From positions 1 to 9,378 of the forward strand of contig JARFQM010000188.1 of the NCBI GenBank assembly GCA_029287755.1: a stretch of DNA of 9,378 nucleotides, written 5' to 3'. Numbering within the stretch: the first letter of the stretch is position 1; each line of letters starts with the position of its first letter. The notes under the pieces are model-generated. The model made no database searches. It saw only the letters and a list, made by a program, of their open reading frames with translations, and had not been told where the DNA came from. Below, in pieces: positions 1-5,737 of the stretch. The stretch comes from Desulfofustis sp. Lineage in GTDB: Bacteria; Desulfobacterota; Desulfobulbia; Desulfobulbales; Desulfocapsaceae. The position numbers and the translations under genes were made by a program.

Positions 1-42
1 AACGCCCGCAGAGCCAGGGGCCGCAAACGACTTTCTGCCTGA
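1..42 (+). CDS. rpmH: Ribosomal protein L34, C-terminal end (5' partial)
   Basis: Frame 1 from the left edge reads NARRARGRKRLSA and then TGA. This is the highly basic C-terminus typical of bacterial L34, a small protein of the large ribosomal subunit; family members end in forms such as ARRAKGRKRLTV. Only 13 codons lie in the window, and the start is outside it. The identification rests on the motif and on context, because rpmH is almost always immediately upstream of rnpA, as here. The rnpA start proposed below lies only 5 nt after this stop, so the two genes are very probably co-transcribed. Confidence 0.9.
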   Translation, partial: NARRARGRKRLSA

Positions 43-47
43 TCTCA

Positions 48-392
48 TTGCGGCAATTTGGTCTTCCGAAATATTGCGTGTTGCGGAAGAACTCGGAATT
101 CGAAGCGGTTTACAAGCACTGCACGCGGCTGCACGGCAAAGGCTTCTCCATCATCTATCTCGCCAACGAACGTGGACACAGCCGCATCGGACTTAGCATC
201 AGCAGAAAGTTGAAAGGAGCGGTTACCAGGAACCGGATTAAACGGATATTCAAAGAGTCGTTTCGGCTGAGCCGGGAGAAATACCCTCTCGAAGCAGATA
301 TCGTTGTCACTGTGCGACCCAATTTTTCGCTTAATTCTCCGGAATCAATTACAGAAGCAGTGATGAGTTTAGTGTCCACCCCAGCGAAGTAG
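48..392 (+). CDS. rnpA: Ribonuclease P protein component
   Basis: RnpA is the protein subunit of RNase P. It helps the catalytic RNA bind and cleave the 5' leader of precursor tRNAs. The 114-residue product has the family hallmarks: an N-terminal [13 protein letters not shown] segment, the central cleft strands ([16 protein letters not shown]), and the conserved RNR motif at residues 61-63 inside a basic helix ([16 protein letters not shown]). Length is usual (about 110-125 aa). The start is uncertain. TTG at position 48 gives the canonical N-terminus and sits 5 nt after the rpmH stop, but I see no good Shine-Dalgarno in front of it. The frame also stays open leftward to the window edge, through rpmH in another frame. 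A longer form overlapping rpmH is possible; such overlap is known in Thermus. The stop lies 2 nt before yidD. Confidence 0.95.
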   Translation: MRQFGLPKYCVLRKNSEFEAVYKHCTRLHGKGFSIIYLANERGHSRIGLSISRKLKGAVTRNRIKRIFKESFRLSREKYPLEADIVVTVRPNFSLNSPESITEAVMSLVSTPAK

Positions 393-394
393 TC

Positions 395-628
395 ATGGCG
401 CCCAATAACACGCAAGGCCTTTCGGCCCGCCTACTGATTGGGCTGATCCGGGCATACAGATTTATCTTATCACCTCTGTTCCCTCCTGCCTGTCGTTTCT
501 ACCCAACCTGTTCTGCGTACACTTTAGAGGCAATCAATAAGTACGGTGCCATACGGGGAACTGGAAAGGGTTTGTGGCGCATTCTGCGCTGTCATCCTTT
601 TTCCCGAGGCGGATACGATCCGGTATAA
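395..628 (+). CDS. yidD: Membrane protein insertion efficiency factor YidD
   Basis: This is a small, cysteine-containing, membrane-associated protein of the YidD family (DUF37). Members assist YidC-dependent insertion of inner-membrane proteins. The 77 residues contain an amphipathic/hydrophobic N-terminal helix (about residues 12-30), the signature CRFYPTCS at 33-40, and the C-terminal [13 protein letters not shown] at 65-77, ending exactly at the conserved GGYDPV. C33, C39 and C66 are the conserved cysteines. The ATG is 2 nt after the rnpA stop, with only a weak purine stretch upstream, so translational coupling is likely. Its place between rnpA and yidC is the standard one. I see no truncation: family members end shortly after this motif. 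Confidence 0.95.
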   Translation: MAPNNTQGLSARLLIGLIRAYRFILSPLFPPACRFYPTCSAYTLEAINKYGAIRGTGKGLWRILRCHPFSRGGYDPV

Positions 629-636
629 CCAGATCT

Positions 637-656
637 GAGAGACCCCGGGGTCTCTC
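637..656. repeat. Perfect 20-bp inverted repeat between yidD and yidC
   Basis: The half-site GAGAGACCCC (637-646) is followed directly by its exact reverse complement GGGGTCTCTC (647-656). C635-G658 and a U636-G657 wobble extend it, so RNA could form a roughly 10-bp stem with a CCGG tetraloop. It ends 43 nt before the yidC ATG. No T-run follows, so it does not look like an intrinsic terminator. Plausible roles are an mRNA processing or stability hairpin or a protein-binding site. Function is unassigned. Confidence 0.8.
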
Positions 657-682
657 GGCGACGCTCCCGACCGGCAGCAAAC

Positions 683-687
683 AAGGA
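683..687 (+). promoter_or_regulatory. Ribosome binding site of yidC
   Basis: AAGGA lies 12 nt before the ATG at 700. This spacing is a little long but usable. It supports that start over the in-frame upstream ATG at 574, which lies inside yidD and would give an atypical polar N-terminal extension. Confidence 0.5.
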
Positions 688-699
688 TCCACGATTATC

Positions 700-2370
700 A
701 TGGACATGTACAGAGCCTTTCTGGCTATCTTAATTTCTTTCGTTATTTTATTGGGCTATCAATATTTTTTCATTGGTCCCGCCCAGGAGCAGGTTACCCC
801 CGAGCAGACATCCGAACAAGCGCAGCCGGAACAGCAACCACCCCAGGCTCAGATAACCGCTCCGCCTCCCCAGGTTCAGACCCAACCTGCTGCCCCCCAG
901 CCTGCTCCGGCGGCTGTCCAGCGTCCGGCCCAAGAAGTCAAGATCGACACCGAGCTCTACACCGCCACCATCAGCGAGAAAGGCGGCGTGATCACCAGTT
1001 TTCTGCTGAAAGATTTTCGTGAGGAAAGAGACAAAGACGCCGCCGGCGTCAACCTGGTTAAAACCGACCAGACCCAAGGCTATCCCCTGAGCTTCTCATG
1101 GGGCTCGGTAGTCGACAGAAACACCCTCTACACCTTTGACAGCACGGAAGTGCAATTCGATTCCACTACCAACAAAGCGACACTCACTCTGCGAGGGACG
1201 AGTCCCGGCGGGCTCGAGATAACCCGAACCTTTCATTTCGACCGCACCAATTACCTGATTGATCACCAAGTCACGGTGGTCAACAACAGCGGCCAGGTGC
1301 TCCAGGGAGCAGCAGGACTGCACCAGATCAACCTGCCCTTCGGCAAGATCACCAAGGCCAGCAACTGGCTGTTCAGGGGACCGTCCATGTTTGGCGAGGA
1401 AGGACTTCAGCGCTTCAAGCTCAAGGAGTTTGAGGACGGTCCACAGACGGTCAAGAGTGCCATTGACTGGGTTGCCTACGAAGGTACCTATTTCATGACC
1501 GGCATCATTCCAACCCAGAATTCCCAGTCAATTACCATGAACGCCGTCGAGGAGCTGGTTACCATCGACCTCCAAGGTGCGCTGGAAACGCTGGCCCCTG
1601 GAGCGACGAACACCTATGATTACAAGCTGTTTTACGGGCCCAAAAAACTCACCATGCTCAATGAGGTCGGTTTCAACCTCGGCAAGATCGTCTATTTCGG
1701 CTGGTTCGATATAATTGCCAAGCCGATGCTCTACCTGCTCAATTGGTTTTACTCGGTGGTTCACAATTACGGAGTCGCCATCATCCTGGTCACCATAATC
1801 CTCAAGGCTATCTTCTGGCCGATCACCCAGAAAGGGTTGAAATCGATGAAGAATATGCAGAAATTGCAGCCCAAGGTGGTGAAACTGAAAGAGAAATACA
1901 AAGATGACCCGACCCGGATGAACCAGGAGATGATGAGTCTGTACAAAACTTACAAGGTCAATCCGTTGGGAGGCTGTCTGCCGATGGTGCTGCAGATTCC
2001 GGTGTTTTTTGCCCTCTACAAAGTTCTGCTGCAATCCATCGAGCTGCGTCATGCACCGTTCATGCTGTGGATCAACGATCTCTCCGCTCCCGACCGGCTC
2101 TATTTGGGCTTTGACTTACCTTACCTTGGCGGCCTGCCGGTACTTACCCTGCTGATGGGTGCCTCGATGTTCCTGCAGCAGAAAATGACCCCCACCACAG
2201 CGGACCCGACCCAGGCAAAAATCATGATGTTCCTGCCCCTTATTTTTACCGTTATGTTTGTCAATTTTGCCTCAGGTCTGGTTCTTTACTGGTTTGTCAA
2301 CAACCTGCTCTCCATCCTTCAACAGTATCTGATCAACCGAAAGAATAAACCCGTCCCAGCCGCCTCCTGA
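700..2370 (+). CDS. yidC: Membrane protein insertase YidC (Oxa1 family, Gram-negative type)
   Basis: YidC inserts and folds inner-membrane proteins, alone or with SecYEG. The 556-residue product starts with a transmembrane anchor (about residues 6-24). A P/Q/A-rich linker (about 28-78) and the large beta-rich periplasmic domain (about 80-330) follow. The conserved five-helix insertase core begins near residue 345. Core landmarks are WPITQKGLKSMKNMQKLQPK (373-392), the cytoplasmic coiled hairpin, the NPLGGCLPM-LQIPVFFALY segment (421-440), and the last two membrane segments (about 505-545) including FASGLVLYW. The hydrophilic-groove position that is R366 in E. coli appears to be K369 here, a substitution I believe is common in this group. 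The start at 700 is preferred because it gives the usual N-terminus MDMYRAFLAI with the anchor at residue 6. The P/Q linker is low-complexity but ordinary for YidC. Confidence 0.97.
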   Translation: MDMYRAFLAILISFVILLGYQYFFIGPAQEQVTPEQTSEQAQPEQQPPQAQITAPPPQVQTQPAAPQPAPAAVQRPAQEVKIDTELYTATISEKGGVITSFLLKDFREERDKDAAGVNLVKTDQTQGYPLSFSWGSVVDRNTLYTFDSTEVQFDSTTNKATLTLRGTSPGGLEITRTFHFDRTNYLIDHQVTVVNNSGQVLQGAAGLHQINLPFGKITKASNWLFRGPSMFGEEGLQRFKLKEFEDGPQTVKSAIDWVAYEGTYFMTGIIPTQNSQSITMNAVEELVTIDLQGALETLAPGATNTYDYKLFYGPKKLTMLNEVGFNLGKIVYFGWFDIIAKPMLYLLNWFYSVVHNYGVAIILVTIILKAIFWPITQKGLKSMKNMQKLQPKVVKLKEKYKDDPTRMNQEMMSLYKTYKVNPLGGCLPMVLQIPVFFALYKVLLQSIELRHAPFMLWINDLSAPDRLYLGFDLPYLGGLPVLTLLMGASMFLQQKMTPTTADPTQAKIMMFLPLIFTVMFVNFASGLVLYWFVNNLLSILQQYLINRKNKPVPAAS

Positions 2371-2423
2371 TCAGACGAGCAGAAAAGACTCCATGGTGGA
2401 ATAATACCAACCAGGAATAGCAC

Positions 2424-3359
2424 ATGTCATTGGAAACTAAAGACTACTACGGAAAGAACGTGGCCGAGGCCATAAAGAAGGCCTGTGAAGAATTGGGAGT
2501 TGCCCAGGAAAATCTCACCATTGAGGTACTCGAGACCGGATCCAAGGGAATTTTCGGCCTGATACGCCAGAAGGCCCATATCAAGGCTAAAATCCAGGAG
2601 AGTGAAGAAGAATCGGCCAAACCGGGCCCGGAAAAGAAGACTGCGCCTGCCACAAAGAACGCCAAGAAAAAAGCCCCGGTCCCCGTTGCCAAGGAAAAAG
2701 AAGCTGCTGCGGCCCAGGAAGAGCCGAGACCGACACCGCCATCACCGCCGCCAGCCGCTGCCCCCATTGCCGAGCAAGACGAAACGGAAGATAACGATGC
2801 CGCAGCTAAAGTTCCGGTAGAATTATCTGAGACCACCCTGACAACCGTCAAGGAAGAATTGACTAAAATACTCGACTTGATGGGCTTTCCCTCGACGGTA
2901 ACTGTTGCAGCCGAAGACGGTACGGCCCATTGCAAGGTCAGCGACGAACACCAGGAAGTGCTTACCTCGCAGGAAGGACGGGTGCTGGACAGTCTCCAGT
3001 ATCTGCTCAGAAAAATTGTCTCGAAAAAGATAACGGGGCGCGTTCAACTCACCATCGACGTGGGCGACTTCCGCGAGAAACGCTACCAGGAACTTCAAGA
3101 GCGTGCCGTGGAATACGCCGCACAGGTGAAGGAAAACGGCAAGACCCAGGTGATTTCGTCACTCAACCCGTCCGAACGCCGGGTGGTGCACGTTGCCCTG
3201 CAGGACGATCCCGATATCCGGAGCAGAAGCGTCGGCGAGGGGTTATTCAAGAAGGTGCTGATCTACAAACCCGGAAAGGGGCGCAAGAACAACAGCCGGA
3301 AACGGGGCCGCTCCAGATCCCGAAAGAAAAGCGATAACGATACCTCCAAGGAGAGTTGA
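2424..3359 (+). CDS. jag: Jag/KhpB RNA-binding protein (Jag-N, KH and R3H domains)
   Basis: This is a cytoplasmic RNA-binding protein of the Jag/KhpB (SpoIIIJ-associated) family. In other bacteria members partner with KhpA and influence envelope and division gene expression. The 311 residues divide into a Jag-N domain (1-55, with the TGSKGIFGLI motif at 38-47), a K/A/P/E-rich linker (about 60-130), a KH domain (about 135-213), and an R3H domain (about 215-283). R252 and H256 form the R-x3-H motif in LNPSERRVVH. A very basic RS-like tail (286-302) ends the protein. In the KH loop the usual GXXG appears as SQEG (182-185), lacking the first glycine and the normal basic residues. The ATG has a good AGGAA six nt upstream. 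The gene lies directly downstream of yidC, its classical place. The molecular target is unknown. Confidence 0.93.
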   Translation: MSLETKDYYGKNVAEAIKKACEELGVAQENLTIEVLETGSKGIFGLIRQKAHIKAKIQESEEESAKPGPEKKTAPATKNAKKKAPVPVAKEKEAAAAQEEPRPTPPSPPPAAAPIAEQDETEDNDAAAKVPVELSETTLTTVKEELTKILDLMGFPSTVTVAAEDGTAHCKVSDEHQEVLTSQEGRVLDSLQYLLRKIVSKKITGRVQLTIDVGDFREKRYQELQERAVEYAAQVKENGKTQVISSLNPSERRVVHVALQDDPDIRSRSVGEGLFKKVLIYKPGKGRKNNSRKRGRSRSRKKSDNDTSKES

Positions 3360-3404
3360 ATACGTGCACCACCCGGACCTTCAGCTGTAAACACGCATCT
3401 GTGC

Positions 3405-3442
3405 CCGCAGACCGGGCATCACTGTCCGGCCTGTGGTTTTTT
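3405..3442 (+). terminator. Terminator-like stem-loop with T6 upstream of mnmE
   Basis: The left arm CCGCAGACCGG (3405-3415) pairs with CCGGCCTGTGG (3426-3436) over 11 positions with one G-U and one A-C mismatch. The loop is 10 nt, and TTTTTT (3437-3442) follows immediately. The T-run abuts the mnmE GGAG. An alternative small hairpin, GCCCG (3403-3407) with CGGGC (3413-3417), uses the left arm and would exclude the larger stem, so an attenuator-like switch is conceivable. The geometry fits a Rho-independent terminator; its strength is unmeasured. Confidence 0.5.
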
Positions 3443-3446
3443 GGAG
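3443..3446 (+). promoter_or_regulatory. Ribosome binding site of mnmE
   Basis: GGAG lies 8 nt before the ATG at 3455 and directly follows the T6 tract. It decides the start in favour of 3455 over the in-frame TTG at 3356, which overlaps the jag stop and would add 33 atypical residues. Confidence 0.65.
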
Positions 3447-3454
3447 AACCATCG

Positions 3455-4843
3455 ATGAGTTCCCCGGCCCACGACAACAGCACCATAGCGGCAATTTCAA
3501 CTCCGCCTGGAGCAGGCGGCATCGGCATTATCAGGATCAGCGGCAGCGAAGCGCGGCGCATCCTCAAACAGGTCTTCACCCCGGCCAATCCACCCTGCTC
3601 CTTCGACTCTCATCGCCTTTACTACGGCACCATAAACGACCCGCAGCAGGATAAACTTCTCGATGAAGTGCTGGTGGTGTTCATGCAGGCGCCGAAAACC
3701 TACACCAGGGAGGATGTCGTCGAGATACACTGCCACGGCGGGTTTCTGGTTCTTCAATCGGTGCTGGAGCTGATACTTGACCAAGGTGTGCGGCTGGCTG
3801 AGCCGGGAGAATTCACCAAGCGCGCCTTTCTTAACGGCCGTATCGACCTGACCCGGGCCGAGGCCGTGATTGATGTACTGTCGGCCCGCACCAGAAAGGG
3901 CGTTGATCTCGCCCTGGAACAGATGAGCGGCTCTCTCTACAAAGAAGTTGACAAGCTGCGTACTTCTCTGGTCGAAATTCGCGCCCTGCTGGAAACCGCC
4001 ATCGATTTTCCGGAAGAGGAAATCGAAATAGCGGATCACCGGGCCATGTACGCCAGGCTCAGGAAGGAGGTGCTCGCGCCGCTTGAAAAACTTATCGCTC
4101 AGGCCGACGACGGCCGTATCGTCCGGGAAGGGGTCTCGATCGTCATCATCGGCCGCCCCAATGTCGGTAAATCGAGCCTGCTCAACACCTTGCTGCAGGA
4201 GGAGCGGGCCCTGGTAACCTCGATTCCCGGCACCACGAGAGATACCATCGAGGAGTATATCGATATTTGCGGCATTCCCGTCCGTATTATCGATACTGCA
4301 GGTATCCGCGAGGAGGTCGAGGAGGTTGAGCAGCTCGGCATCAGGCGGGCCAGAGAGTCGATAAACCGCGCCGACCTGGTGCTCTTCCTGGTGGACGGCT
4401 CAAAACCGATTGATGATGAAGATGTCTCCCTGTTCGAGACCGTGAACCACAAGCCGCTGCTCACGGTGATCAACAAATGCGATCTCGAAGCGCGTCTAAA
4501 ACGCCAGGCGCACCCCCGCATTGTTGCCGAAGCCGTGGAAATTTCAGCCCGGGAACAGACCGGACTCGAGCAGCTGAAGCAGCAGATATTTCGCCGCATC
4601 ACGGGAGGCAGGGAACAGTGGCAGGAGGAAGGCTGCACCCCCAATCTGAGGCACAAAACGGCCATGGAGAAAGGATTGCAGGCGCTCAACCGGGTGGCCG
4701 AGGGGTTGGCCAGTGGCCTGCACAACGACCTGATCACGATCGACCTCCTCGACGGTCTCGACCAGTTGGGCGATATCGTCGGCGAAACGACCACCGAAGA
4801 TGTACTTGACGTGATTTTCGAGCAGTTTTGCCTGGGCAAGTAA
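3455..4843 (+). CDS. mnmE: tRNA uridine-5-carboxymethylaminomethyl(34) synthesis GTPase MnmE
   Basis: MnmE is the K+-dependent GTPase that with MnmG places the (carboxymethyl)aminomethyl group on C5 of the wobble uridine U34 of certain tRNAs. The 462-residue product has the N-terminal tetrahydrofolate-binding domain (about 1-120, starting DNSTIAAISTPPGAGGIGIIR). The G domain (about 220-380) is inserted in a helical domain. G motifs are visible: P-loop GRPNVGKS (233-240), GTTRDT (259-264), DTAGIR (280-285), NKCD (340-343) and SAR (364-366). The protein ends FCLGK, and C459 is the conserved near-terminal cysteine of the family's C-(I/L)-G-K end. Length is standard. The gene is separated from jag by a terminator-like element and from the downstream methyltransferase by 18 bp. 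Confidence 0.97.
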   Translation: MSSPAHDNSTIAAISTPPGAGGIGIIRISGSEARRILKQVFTPANPPCSFDSHRLYYGTINDPQQDKLLDEVLVVFMQAPKTYTREDVVEIHCHGGFLVLQSVLELILDQGVRLAEPGEFTKRAFLNGRIDLTRAEAVIDVLSARTRKGVDLALEQMSGSLYKEVDKLRTSLVEIRALLETAIDFPEEEIEIADHRAMYARLRKEVLAPLEKLIAQADDGRIVREGVSIVIIGRPNVGKSSLLNTLLQEERALVTSIPGTTRDTIEEYIDICGIPVRIIDTAGIREEVEEVEQLGIRRARESINRADLVLFLVDGSKPIDDEDVSLFETVNHKPLLTVINKCDLEARLKRQAHPRIVAEAVEISAREQTGLEQLKQQIFRRITGGREQWQEEGCTPNLRHKTAMEKGLQALNRVAEGLASGLHNDLITIDLLDGLDQLGDIVGETTTEDVLDVIFEQFCLGK

Positions 4844-4861
4844 AAAGGCCAAAGTAACTTC

Positions 4862-5713
4862 ATGACCGATTCACAGCACATCATTGTCTACGATGACATC
4901 GACTGGCAGCTCCTCTGGCAGCAGAGCCGCTCCGCCAAATCGTGGAAGAGCAAGGCTGCCAAGGACTGGGACAAAAAGGCCGAAGCCTTTGCCGGCCGAA
5001 CCATTGACTCGGCCTACGTGGACCTTTTCCTTGACCATGTCGATCTGGACCCGGGAGTCAGCGTCCTCGATGTGGGGTGCGGCCCGGGCACTCTGGCACT
5101 GCCGATTGCAAAACGGGTCAGGCAGGTGACTGCCATCGACTATTCCCAGGGCATGCTCGATATATTGAATGACCAGGCCGCCCACCAGGGCATAGACAAC
5201 ATCAACACAATACACTGCAGCTGGGAGGACAACTGGGCGGATTTCGGGGTTGAGTCCCACGACCTGGTGATTGCCTCGAGATCGATGAATATCCCTGATC
5301 TTGCCGGCGCTCTGCAGAAGCTGGGACGCTTTGCCAGGAGCGCCATCCATGTGGCCGAACGCATCGCCCCCTCCCCGTTCGACCCCGAGGCTTTTGCGGC
5401 CCTGAACAGGAAGTTCAGTTCCGGTCCCGACTATATTTATACCGTCAATATGCTCTATCGATTGGGCATCCACCCCCGGATCGCCATTCTGGAGCTGGAG
5501 CGGGATCAGCGATTTGAGAACCTGGAACGAGCGGTTGAGGGCTACGCCTGGATGTTCAAAGACCTGCAGCCAGAAGAGCGGCAACTTCTTGAAAAATACG
5601 TGAAAAATAGAATAGTTAAGCGGGAAGCTGGCCAGCTTGTCGTGAGCAGGAGCGAGCCACAGCGCTGGGCGCTGTTGTCATGGTCAATACACGATATCCC
5701 GTCACGCACCTGA
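4862..5713 (+). CDS. Class I SAM-dependent methyltransferase, substrate unknown
   Basis: The 283-residue protein has a Rossmann-type methyltransferase core. Motif I is VLDVGCGPGTLALPIA (68-83), the acidic end of strand 2 is D93 in TAIDYS, and the strand-4 region is HDLVIASRSMNIPDL (133-147). A Trp/Lys-rich N-terminal segment (14-46) precedes the core. The C-terminal region has a PDYIYTVNMLYRLGIHP motif (189-205) and ends in a Trp-containing stretch (QRWALLSW). To my recollection, related proteins with an N-terminal WD-x-RA-x-x-F motif and a PDYIY motif are common in anaerobes and are annotated only as methyltransferases. The gene sits 18 bp after mnmE and 24 bp before mnmG, on the same strand, with no clear Shine-Dalgarno. 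The context hints at a tRNA role, but nothing in the sequence proves it. It is not recognisably RsmG, MnmC or MnmM. Confidence 0.85.
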   Translation: MTDSQHIIVYDDIDWQLLWQQSRSAKSWKSKAAKDWDKKAEAFAGRTIDSAYVDLFLDHVDLDPGVSVLDVGCGPGTLALPIAKRVRQVTAIDYSQGMLDILNDQAAHQGIDNINTIHCSWEDNWADFGVESHDLVIASRSMNIPDLAGALQKLGRFARSAIHVAERIAPSPFDPEAFAALNRKFSSGPDYIYTVNMLYRLGIHPRIAILELERDQRFENLERAVEGYAWMFKDLQPEERQLLEKYVKNRIVKREAGQLVVSRSEPQRWALLSWSIHDIPSRT

Positions 5714-5737
5714 TACAGCCCACCGGAACCGCCTTTT

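Noticed and set aside
574..699. Upstream in-frame ATG at 574 as the start of yidC.
   Set aside because: It would overlap yidD and add 42 polar residues ahead of the N-terminal membrane anchor. The ATG at 700 gives the normal YidC N-terminus and has an AAGGA upstream.
784..936. P/Q/A-rich repetitive coding sequence after the first YidC membrane segment.
   Set aside because: A low-complexity periplasmic linker is ordinary for Gram-negative YidC and shows no regular repeat unit.
1804..1806. Lysine (K369) at the YidC groove position that is arginine in E. coli.
   Set aside because: The positive charge is kept, and I believe lysine is common here in this group, so it is not a noteworthy anomaly.
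2600..2820. Lys/Ala/Pro/Glu-rich coding stretch in jag, which also gives long open frames on other frames and the opposite strand.
   Set aside because: It is the flexible linker between Jag-N and KH. The other-frame open stretches are composition artefacts with no recognisable domains.
3357..3359. The jag TGA as a possible selenocysteine codon, since the frame continues and contains cysteines.
   Set aside because: Jag is not a known selenoprotein, the protein is complete at this stop, and no convincing SECIS-like hairpin sits at the required distance just downstream.
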